This document shows, one piece after another, positions 5,505 to 10,695 of a DNA stretch of 10,695 nt (positions are counted from its first letter, which is position 1; each line of letters starts with the position of its first letter). The position numbers and the translations under genes are program-made. The DNA lies in the NCBI GenBank assembly GCA_023132075.1, contig JAGLYT010000026.1, positions 1-10,695 on the forward strand, read 5' to 3'. The DNA comes from JAGLHV01 sp023132075 [NCBI: bacterium]. GTDB lineage: Bacteria; CBDUZB01; JAGLHV01. The notes beneath the pieces were generated by a model, which made no database searches, was not told the origin of the DNA, and worked only from the letters and a program-made list of their open reading frames with translations.

Positions 5505-6053
5505 ATGTCTTTTCGTCGATTAAAGGAAAAAATAAAATCAGTGGAAAAAGGGAAATTGTTATTTCGTATTATATGTGTGCTAATCTTGGGTTTTTTTATA
5601 ATAACTGTTTTTAAAGTAGTTTGGTTTCTAAAAAACCGACAGGCGATAAGAGAGTATGTGGAAAAAGGGAAAGAGCAAAAACAATTGATAGTTGCTCAAA
5701 TGCAGGAAGGAAAAACGGGGAAAAATAAGGGAAAAGATGTTCTTGGCAAGGATATTCCGGGGATAACCCGTTATATAGGAATGGTTAGAATTTTCTATGT
5801 AGGGGATGAAAATTCTCGAATGGTAGTTTATGAAGTAAAGGCTGATAAAGCGGAAGTGTTGAAATTTTACAGAAAAGAAATGAGTTCCGGAGGATGGAAA
5901 AAAGATGAAAAACTTTCTCTAAAAAAGAAGGCACTTACTTACGTTAAAGGAGATAGAGAAGTTCAGATAATGGTTAATAGTGGTTATTTTAGCAAAGATA
6001 AAATTACCACGGTTACTTTTTTAAGCCAAAATATAGAAAGACAACAGGAATGA
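5505..6053 (+). CDS. Single-pass membrane protein of the Tad locus, function unknown
   Basis: The 182-residue protein has a basic N-terminus, one transmembrane segment at about 20-42 (LFRIICVLILGFFIITVFKV) and a charged, Lys-rich stretch. The C-terminal domain (about 85-180) shows the pattern DIPGITRYIGMVRIFY, VVYEVKADKAEVLKFYRKEM and GGWKKDE. I recall similar patterns (a Pro-Gly-containing opening followed by a FYRxEM...GW block) in uncharacterised exported or lipoprotein domains, but I cannot name the family with certainty. The domain is probably on the outer face of the inner membrane. An AAGGAG precedes the ATG, and the stop overlaps the start of the Flp pilin gene (ATGA), indicating translational coupling and a shared operon. 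A role in pilus assembly is inferred from position only. Confidence 0.7.
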   Translation: MSFRRLKEKIKSVEKGKLLFRIICVLILGFFIITVFKVVWFLKNRQAIREYVEKGKEQKQLIVAQMQEGKTGKNKGKDVLGKDIPGITRYIGMVRIFYVGDENSRMVVYEVKADKAEVLKFYRKEMSSGGWKKDEKLSLKKKALTYVKGDREVQIMVNSGYFSKDKITTVTFLSQNIERQQE

Positions 6054-6220
6054 AAAAAAAAATAAATCGTCAGGGACAGGCAACAACGGAGTATATTTTA
6101 TTAAGTCTGGTTTTAATTGTGGCGGCTATGGGTGTGAATAAACTTTTTGCAAAATCGATTGCAAAATATTTTAATCATGTAGCTTCTCTGAGAACAGGTG
6201 GGTTGGGAATGTTACCTTGA
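6050..6220 (+). CDS. flp: Flp-family type IVb pilin (first copy, 56 residues)
   Basis: The small gene starts at the ATG overlapping the preceding stop (ATGA) and encodes 56 residues. The N-terminus is basic (MKKKINRQG), followed by QATTEYILLSLVLIVAAMGV. This is a class III (Flp-type) prepilin signal: cleavage is expected after Gly9, leaving Glu at position 5 of the mature protein and a hydrophobic helix that forms the pilus core. The C-terminal part (KLFAKSIAKYFNHVASLR) is amphipathic, as in Flp pilins. Length and layout match Flp/Fap pilins (about 50-80 residues). It could be a major or minor pilin. A second, different Flp-like pilin is encoded at 8472. Confidence 0.8.
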   Translation: MKKKINRQGQATTEYILLSLVLIVAAMGVNKLFAKSIAKYFNHVASLRTGGLGMLP

Positions 6221-6237
6221 GAGTGAGATTGTTTTAA

Positions 6238-6789
6238 ATGTGCAATGGTCAATCAGGACAGGCAATGTTAGAGTCGATGGTTGTTGTTTTAATTGTATGT
6301 GTCTTTATTTTTGGTTTGATGCAGTTGTCTTTGATTGCGACTACCTATATGTCCGGTTATGATGCTGTGCAATCGGCAATACGTTCGAGAATAGTAAATG
6401 GGGGAGGGGGAAATCCCGAGGAAGTTTCTTGTTGGGTAGGACGGGTTGTATTATTAGGTACACAATTTAAAAAACTTGTTTTATTAGGCCCGGGAGGGAT
6501 TTATCCCCTGGTTGATTTTTTTTATAAAGATGTAGTTAACAATAAAAAAGATTATGGGAATAAGCCTATAAAAATTGTAACTGTCAAATTGACTTATCTG
6601 GAAAAGTTAATCTTTGCTTTTCTTTTTCGTCCTGCCAATTCTTCTACGCAAGGTACATTTTTTTATGATAGATATAATACAAGTTCACTTCCTGCCTTTA
6701 TGACTCCGAGAGTTACTTTTTCAAGAATGGTTATTTCTCCGGACGAAAAATTTTACTATAAAGCATATCCCGGAGCACATAATGATTAA
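6238..6789 (+). CDS. TadE-like minor pseudopilin
   Basis: The 183-residue protein has a very short leader and a class III-like processing site: Gly7 is followed by QAMLE, placing Glu at mature position 5. A hydrophobic helix follows (SMVVVLIVCVFIFGLMQLSLIA). This is the TadE/TadF arrangement; TadE-type proteins are processed by the prepilin peptidase and act in Flp pilus assembly. The rest (about 55-183) is not recognisable and includes a glycine run (NGGGGN) and a second hydrophobic stretch (LIFAFLF). The ATG is preceded by a weak GAGAGTGAG. It lies 17 bases after the Flp gene and overlaps the next gene by eight bases. Confidence 0.72.
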   Translation: MCNGQSGQAMLESMVVVLIVCVFIFGLMQLSLIATTYMSGYDAVQSAIRSRIVNGGGGNPEEVSCWVGRVVLLGTQFKKLVLLGPGGIYPLVDFFYKDVVNNKKDYGNKPIKIVTVKLTYLEKLIFAFLFRPANSSTQGTFFYDRYNTSSLPAFMTPRVTFSRMVISPDEKFYYKAYPGAHND

Positions 6790-7657
6790 ATCGAAATTGA
6801 AAAACAATAACGGCCAAACATTGCCTTTTATGTGTTTGACAGTGTTGGCTTTAGTGATGTTTTGGATGCTGGTAGTGAATATGGGGGTAATGCTCAGGGA
6901 TAGAATTATTGTTCAAAATGCGGCTGATTGTGCGGCACAAACAGCTGCGTGTTATCGCGCGAGGGCTCTGAATTTGGCAGGTCTTTACAATTCTATTTTG
7001 GGAAGTTATATTGTTTATGAAGGGTCTAAAATTTTGCCTCCCCAAGGAGCATGGATTCCTTTTAATAATCCTTATTATACTTATCAACTTACTAAAAACT
7101 TAAATCGGATGATAAGCGGGATTATTCGTTCTTACGGAGGAGGATGGGCTTATTTGAAGGCAAATGAAGTGGCTAAAAAATCGGGTGCGGATGGGATAAA
7201 ATCTCTTCCGATTCCAGGGATGTATTCCCTGGGGCTTAAAGTCGATAAAGTTAAGATTAGATTTTGGAGTACAGCAGTGGTTTACGGTTTACCGGCTCCT
7301 GCCCCTCCTTTTTTTACAAAGAGAGTGAATACCTGGTATTATTTAAAAGATAAATATGGGCCCAGGAAGAATATTGCTATAGCATATAAGCGTCCTCAGT
7401 CAAATTTTTTTCCTATGGGGAAAAATTTCTTTGGTATAACGGAAATTCCTGAAATACTGGCAATAGCTGCAGCTCGTCCGTATAATGCAAAAGGTTCAAT
7501 GTTTCCAAAAAAGAAAACAAAATGGGGATTGAAAGTTATTTTTAAATGGCTTCAAGCTGTTTCCGGTGGATGGGAAGCGCATCTTGTACCGGTAGGAGAT
7601 ATTTCTTTGATTCCGGGGTTGCCCGGAATACCTGCGGGTAAAGCAATAAAACATTGA
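6782..7657 (+). CDS. TadG-like protein (Tad domain, putative Flp pilus-assembly protein)
   Basis: The 291-residue protein opens with KNNNGQTLPFM and a transmembrane segment (about 16-36), followed by MLRDRIIVQNAADCAAQTAACYRARALN. This is the signature of the Pfam Tad/TadG-like N-terminal domain, in which a Gly-Gln precedes the helix and an xxQNAADAAA block follows. Unlike the neighbouring pilins there is no Glu at position 5 after the Gly (Phe16 instead), so prepilin processing is doubtful. Residues about 75-291 are not recognisable, with many aromatic and Pro-Gly residues. TadG proteins are thought to sit in the periplasm attached to the inner membrane. The start overlaps the preceding gene by eight bases, suggesting coupling. 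Confidence 0.72.
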   Translation: MIKSKLKNNNGQTLPFMCLTVLALVMFWMLVVNMGVMLRDRIIVQNAADCAAQTAACYRARALNLAGLYNSILGSYIVYEGSKILPPQGAWIPFNNPYYTYQLTKNLNRMISGIIRSYGGGWAYLKANEVAKKSGADGIKSLPIPGMYSLGLKVDKVKIRFWSTAVVYGLPAPAPPFFTKRVNTWYYLKDKYGPRKNIAIAYKRPQSNFFPMGKNFFGITEIPEILAIAAARPYNAKGSMFPKKKTKWGLKVIFKWLQAVSGGWEAHLVPVGDISLIPGLPGIPAGKAIKH

Positions 7658-7711
7658 ATTACATACTTTTTTTTAAGAATTTTTAAGTTGTGAAAAGGTA
7701 TTATAAATTAA

Positions 7712-8161
7712 ATGCATAAGAAAATTGGGTTTAAAAATAAAAAAGGGCAGGCATTATTGGAAACACTTTTTATTGTTCCTATTGTTGCCGCTTTAATAGC
7801 CGGAATCTGGTTTTTTGCGGCTATTTTTATTACCCAGATACGTTTAAATATGGCCTGTCGGCATGGGGTGTTTCTTATTGTTCATGCCAATTATAATACA
7901 GAACAGGTGATGGGAGAGGTAAAAGATTTTTTGAGGGAAAATAAATTGGCCGAGAGTAAGATAAGGATAAATCATTCCGATATAGACACAAGTTGCGGTA
8001 GGAGGCCGGCCAGGGTCAGTGTAAAATATGAATTAAAGCCGCCGGTATTATTGAGGAAAATTCCCGGGTTTCCTGATCCGATGGTGTTGAAAGGATGTTG
8101 TGAGTGTGCCAATGATACGTGGATGTTTGGTATTCCCGGAAGTAATTTGTCCCATTCATAA
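7712..8161 (+). CDS. TadE-like minor pseudopilin with Cys cluster
   Basis: The 149-residue protein has a basic leader (MHKKIGFKNKKG), a class III-like processing site after Gly12 with Glu at mature position 5 (QALLE), and a hydrophobic helix (TLFIVPIVAALIAGIWFFAAIFI), the layout of the TadE-like family. The next block, RLNMACRHGVFLIVH, matches the usual region after the TadE helix. The C-terminal part carries Cys95 and a CCEC cluster at 129-132, which is unusual. No strong ribosome-binding site is visible (AAAAGG about 14 bases upstream), so the start is supported mainly by the leader. It is the last gene before a 310-base non-coding stretch. Confidence 0.75.
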   Translation: MHKKIGFKNKKGQALLETLFIVPIVAALIAGIWFFAAIFITQIRLNMACRHGVFLIVHANYNTEQVMGEVKDFLRENKLAESKIRINHSDIDTSCGRRPARVSVKYELKPPVLLRKIPGFPDPMVLKGCCECANDTWMFGIPGSNLSHS

Positions 8162-8279
8162 AAAGTTTCATTGATACTGAGCACTTTGCTTTGTTCAGCA
8201 TAAACTCCCTTGAAGGGAATCGAAGGATCTCGGGTTGATTTGGATTTGCGGATTTTCATTTTGTGTTTTTATATTGTCC

Positions 8280-8297
8280 GCCAATTAGTAAAGCGGA
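8280..8297 (+). repeat. 18-bp dispersed element, copy 1
   Basis: GCCAATTAGTAAAGCGGA is repeated at 8390-8407 as GCCAGTCAGTAAGGCGGG. The two copies match at 14 of 18 bases and all four differences are transitions. Both have partly complementary ends (CCGCC before or within, GCGG after), so each could form a short hairpin. Confidence 0.45.
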
Positions 8298-8389
8298 TCT
8301 TTAGTCTTTTGTTTGTAACTTTGCGCCTTTGTGCCTGTTTTTTTCTTTGTCCTTTGTTTTGAATTTAGGATTTTGAATTTTGCTTGTTT

Positions 8390-8407
8390 GCCAGTCAGTA
8401 AGGCGGG
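8390..8407 (+). repeat. 18-bp dispersed element, copy 2
   Basis: GCCAGTCAGTAAGGCGGG is the second copy, 110 bp after the first. It lies shortly before the GGATTTCGTATTT run and the start of the second Flp pilin gene. Confidence 0.45.
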
Positions 8408-8471
8408 AATTTGTTTAGGATTTCGTATTTCGGATTTAGTATTTATTTTAAAAAAAGGGGGGTGAAATAAG

Positions 8472-8639
8472 ATGATAAATTTAAGAAAAAATCGGCAGGG
8501 ACAGGGATTGACTGAATATGTTTTACTGGTGCTTTTGATAGCAATTGCCGTTTTTGGGGCAATAAAAATTTTTGGCGGGAAGGTTAAGGGTGGATTTGAA
8601 AAAGCCTCTGAGAAAATTGAGGAAGCACAAGAGGAATAA
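8472..8639 (+). CDS. flp: Flp-family type IVb pilin (second copy, 55 residues)
   Basis: The 55-residue protein starts MINLRKNRQG, then QGLTEYVLLVLLIAIAVFGA. The Flp processing motif is textbook: cleavage after Gly10 leaves Glu at mature position 5, followed by Tyr and a hydrophobic helix. The remainder (KIFGGKVKGGFEKASEKIEE) is charged and helical. A strong AGGGGGGTG lies about eight bases before the ATG. The gene is 20 bases upstream of cpaB, the classic position of the major pilin gene in Tad loci, so this copy is the better candidate for the main subunit. It is closer to the Flp consensus (GLTEY) than the copy at 6050 (ATTEY). Confidence 0.87.
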   Translation: MINLRKNRQGQGLTEYVLLVLLIAIAVFGAIKIFGGKVKGGFEKASEKIEEAQEE

Positions 8640-8659
8640 GGGGGAAGAGGGGGAGGATA

Positions 8660-9502
8660 GTGAAAAATAAAAAATTGTTAATAGCATCATTAGGTATTGC
8701 TTTTATAACCGTAGTCTTGGTAGGAGGATATCTTAATAGTTTGGAAGAAGCATATTTGGCCGGAGGTAAAAAAGTAGAAGTTTTAGTGGCTAAAGATTAT
8801 ATCCCTTCTGCTACTTTTATTGGAAAAGAAATGGTAAAAGTGGCTAAAATTCCTTTACAGTTTCGACAGCCGGGAGCTCTTACATCGTTGGAAGAGCTTA
8901 TGGGCAAAAGAGGAAGAAATATTTATTCAACGATTGTTCCCATTATGATTGGGGAACAGATCGTTGCTACTAAACTTTCTTCTCTTGAAAAAGGAACAAG
9001 ATTGTCTTTTGTTATTCCGGAAGGAAAAGGGGCAATTTCTTTAGGTGTGGATAAAGTTAGTGGTGTATCGGGGTTGATTAAAGCCGGTGACCGGGTTAAT
9101 TTAATTACTACTTTTGAATACGAAAAGAAGAACAAATTGGAAGCAAAAACAATTACTTTAATGCAGAATTTATTGGTTTTAGCAGTGAACAAACAACTTG
9201 TCGGGACAATTATTCCTAAAAGAAAAAAAGGAAAATACGAAACCGCTGTTCCGGAAGAAGAATTGCGCACGGTAACTTTAAGTGTAACTCCCCAGGAAGC
9301 GGAAAGAATTATTTTTGCCGCTCATCAGGGAGAATTGATGCTTTATTTAAAAGCACAGGGAAATATAGAAACGGTCCCTGTTTGCGGAACAAATTTATCT
9401 TCTTTGCTGAACGAGAAAAATATAACCCCTTCATCCCGAAATAAATTGGATATGCCTCCTATCATTAAAGGGATTAAAGAAATGATGCCCAGCGAGTACT
9501 AA
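8660..9502 (+). CDS. cpaB: CpaB/RcpC family Flp pilus assembly protein
   Basis: The 280-residue protein has an N-terminal membrane anchor (about 5-25, LLIASLGIAFITVVLVGGYL). An SAF domain follows at about 38-105: VEVLVAKDYIPSATFIGKEMV, then a Pro-Gly-Ala block and GRNIYSTIVPIMIGEQIVATKL. The RcpC/CpaB C-terminal domain (about 112-240) includes GKGAISLGVDKVSGVSGLIK, AGDRVNLI and LSVTPQEAERIIFAA. The length is typical of the family. CpaB sits in the periplasm, anchored in the inner membrane, and supports secretin assembly or function in Tad pili. The start is GTG, chosen because GGGAGGAT stands just before it and the anchor begins directly. It lies between the second Flp gene and the secretin gene, the usual cpaB-cpaC order. 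Confidence 0.93.
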   Translation: MKNKKLLIASLGIAFITVVLVGGYLNSLEEAYLAGGKKVEVLVAKDYIPSATFIGKEMVKVAKIPLQFRQPGALTSLEELMGKRGRNIYSTIVPIMIGEQIVATKLSSLEKGTRLSFVIPEGKGAISLGVDKVSGVSGLIKAGDRVNLITTFEYEKKNKLEAKTITLMQNLLVLAVNKQLVGTIIPKRKKGKYETAVPEEELRTVTLSVTPQEAERIIFAAHQGELMLYLKAQGNIETVPVCGTNLSSLLNEKNITPSSRNKLDMPPIIKGIKEMMPSEY

Positions 9503-9523
9503 TAAAGACTCAAGGAGTAAATA

Positions 9524-10501
9524 ATGTGGAACAGAATGATATTTAGAAAATTAATAGGTGTTTTTTTCTTTTTATTTTTGTTGTCGGGTTACATTTCCGC
9601 AAAAGACAAAGTTTTAAAGCTGATGGTCGGAGAATCCAGAGTCATCAACATTGCCTATTCTATAAAAAAGATAGCTATAGGCAATCCTATGGTGGCAGAT
9701 GTTACTATGGTTTCTAAAAAAGAAATATTAATTAACGGGACAGGTAGCGGGACTACTTCTTTACTGGTGTGGAATAATAATGGTGGACGGGAAAAATATT
9801 ATTTACAGGTATCACACTCTTTACTTCCTGAACCATTGATTCAACTGCAGGTTCAGATAATAGAGGTGAAGGTGGGTTCACTTAAAAAAATGGGTATTCA
9901 ATGGGCGGATAATATCTCTTTCGAAGAGGAAACCATTCCCGGTATTTTTGATTTAGGAACTATTGCTCGAATGACCAAACTTACGACTACTTTGAATATG
10001 TTACTGCAGGAAGGGGAAGCACGCATTTTAGCTAAGCCCAATCTGGTATCTGTAAGTGGTGGAAAAGCTGATTTTCATGTAGGAGGGGAGATCCCTTTTA
10101 TTGTTCCTCAGGATGAAGGTAGAACGAGTGTAGAATGGAAAAAATATGGAATAACTCTGGAAATCAGTCCTACCGGTGATGAGGCAAAGAAAATTATTGC
10201 TACGGGAATCACGGTTAGTTTAAGTTTGTTGGATTATGACAACGCTGTAAAAATGGAGGGGTATTTAATCCCGGCCATTACCGAAAGAAGAGCAAGTACT
10301 CAGGTACAAGTTCCCGCCGGATCTACTATTGTAATTGCCGGATTAAAACAAACGATAGAACAGAAAAGTGACCAAAAGGTGCCTATTTTAGGGGACATTC
10401 CTCTATTAAAATATTTTTTTAGAGTGCGGGATTCAGATAAAGGGGACACGGAAGTAACGGTGTTTATTACTCCGACTTTTATAAAATCAAATAAAAAGTG
10501 A
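9524..10501 (+). CDS. cpaC: CpaC/RcpA-type secretin of the Tad pilus
   Basis: The 325-residue protein has a signal peptide (1-26, cleavage probably after YISA). A pilus-formation N-terminal domain spans about 28-96 (VGESRVINIAYSIKKIAIGNP, VADVTMVSKKEILINGTGSGTTSLLVW). The secretin core lies at about 105-320: LIQLQVQIIEVK, a transmembrane-strand region, ILAKPNLVSVSGGKADFHVGG, and the signature VPILGDIPLLKYFF at 286-299, ending VTVFITPTFI. It forms the outer-membrane channel through which the pilus passes. It is shorter than typical CpaC proteins because no BON domain is visible between the N-terminal domain and the core. AAGGAG stands six bases before the ATG. Confidence 0.93.
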   Translation: MWNRMIFRKLIGVFFFLFLLSGYISAKDKVLKLMVGESRVINIAYSIKKIAIGNPMVADVTMVSKKEILINGTGSGTTSLLVWNNNGGREKYYLQVSHSLLPEPLIQLQVQIIEVKVGSLKKMGIQWADNISFEEETIPGIFDLGTIARMTKLTTTLNMLLQEGEARILAKPNLVSVSGGKADFHVGGEIPFIVPQDEGRTSVEWKKYGITLEISPTGDEAKKIIATGITVSLSLLDYDNAVKMEGYLIPAITERRASTQVQVPAGSTIVIAGLKQTIEQKSDQKVPILGDIPLLKYFFRVRDSDKGDTEVTVFITPTFIKSNKK

Positions 10502-10511
10502 GAAAATATTT

Positions 10512-10695
10512 ATGTCGGGAAAAATTATTTCTATTTTAGATATAGGAAGCCGGACAAGTGCTTTACTTACAGCCGCTTTATCTGTCAGTTTAAAGCAGGA
10601 AACCAAAAGAAAGATTGCTTTATTTGATTTCAGTATTTTTCCGGTTAAAGGGAAAATGAAAATTCTATTTAATCTTTCCCGGGAAAAGAATTTTA
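10512..10695 (+). CDS. CpaE/TadZ-like ParA/MinD-family protein, 3' truncated by window edge
   Basis: Sixty-one residues are visible, beginning MSGKIISILDIGSRTSALLTAALSVSL by frame. The beta-strand, loop, helix and second-strand pattern (KIISIL, loop, helix, RKIALFDFSIF) matches the start of the CpaE/TadZ ATPase domain, where one expects a KGGxGKT/S loop and a LxDxD strand. The Gly-Lys-Ser/Thr core is missing here: the loop reads DIGSRTSA. TadZ-type proteins localise the Tad machine to a cell pole or site, and some have atypical Walker A boxes. The gene follows the secretin by ten bases, the usual position of cpaE/tadZ. The ribosome-binding site is weak (AAGTGAG spanning the preceding stop). 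CpaE usually has an N-terminal receiver-like domain; here the ATPase-like fold starts at once. Confidence 0.65.
   Translation, partial: MSGKIISILDIGSRTSALLTAALSVSLKQETKRKIALFDFSIFPVKGKMKILFNLSREKNF

Larger units (their letters stand above)
8162..8471. other. Intergenic patchwork of short degenerate repeats
   Basis: No credible gene lies here. The left part (about 8170-8232) has a palindrome TCCCTTGAAGGGA followed by ATCGAAGGATCTCG. The centre and right hold repeated GGATTT words (at about 8242, 8251, 8368, 8418 and 8432) in runs such as GGATTTCGTATTTCGGATTT, a TTTGCGCCTTTGTGCC block, and two copies of an 18-bp element. A weak promoter-like pair TTGCGG (8246-8251) and TATATT (8270-8275), 18 bases apart, could serve the second Flp gene. 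The end provides a strong Shine-Dalgarno (AGGGGGGTG) for the ATG at 8472. Confidence 0.55.

Noticed and set aside
7658-7711. Intrinsic terminator after the TadG-like gene
   Set aside because: There is a run of eight T's but no hairpin directly before it; the nearest stem is about 40 bases upstream.
7972-8259. Reverse-strand frames of 95 and 61 codons reaching into the 8162-8471 gap
   Set aside because: They overlap the TadE-like gene, have no signal, domain or good Shine-Dalgarno, and their N-terminal parts come from low-complexity repeat sequence.
8923-9270. Reverse-strand 115-codon frame within cpaB
   Set aside because: It is antisense to a well-recognised gene and has no supporting features.

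Overview
The window is AT-rich and comes from a Gram-negative (diderm) bacterium: it encodes an outer-membrane barrel of the PorV/PorQ type, a secretin and signal peptides for export. Two proteins end in C-terminal tails of the type IX-secretion/FlgD-Ig kind. These, the PorV-type barrel, a cyclic-dinucleotide riboswitch and a Tad pilus locus together suggest an uncultured candidate-phylum lineage (for example Omnitrophota, Desantisbacteria or Elusimicrobiota-like). The phylum is inference; no rRNA or other marker is present. All supported genes are on the + strand.

Layout. (1) 2-1198: the 3' part of a secreted multidomain protein with an Ig-like domain and a sorting-type tail. (2) 1199-1643: a non-coding stretch with tandem ~113-115-bp imperfect repeats, each carrying a GTGA-N6-TCAC palindrome and a promoter-like box. 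(3) 1644-3209: a PorV/PorQ-like barrel fused through a lysine-rich 24-residue tandem repeat to two TPRs. (4) 3187-3427: a consensus sigma70 promoter sitting in the end of that gene, a GEMM-I (c-di-GMP-I class) riboswitch and an overlapping intrinsic terminator. These lie upstream of (5) 3428-3679, a stand-alone 83-residue protein with two MshEN-type half-motifs (the c-di-GMP-binding fold found at the N-terminus of pilus and type II secretion ATPases). Its transcript is closed by a strong terminator at 3784-3816. (6) 3917-5467: a new promoter and a secreted protein with a CBM9/DOMON-like module, an FN3-like module and another sorting tail. (7) 5505-8161: a membrane-anchored protein, a 56-residue Flp pilin, a TadE-like, a TadG-like and a second TadE-like protein. 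(8) 8162-8471: a non-coding patchwork of short repeats. (9) 8472-10695: a second Flp pilin (55 residues), CpaB/RcpC, a compact CpaC/RcpA secretin and the start of a CpaE/TadZ-like protein whose Walker A motif is degenerate.

How it may work together. Regions 7-9 are the front half of a tight-adherence (Tad/Flp) pilus locus; the ATPase CpaF/TadA, TadB/TadC and the prepilin peptidase are not in the window and would be expected downstream. The riboswitch is predicted to be an ON switch, because the 3' strand of the aptamer is also the 5' arm of the terminator. It would make production of a small putative cyclic-dinucleotide receptor depend on a cyclic dinucleotide, next to a pilus locus. The aptamer has A at the position that appears to match Vc2 G20. 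That substitution marks the 3',3'-cGAMP-responsive GEMM-Ib subclass, so the ligand may be cGAMP rather than c-di-GMP. The riboswitch, its A20 identity and the MshEN-like target are the most interesting content of the window.
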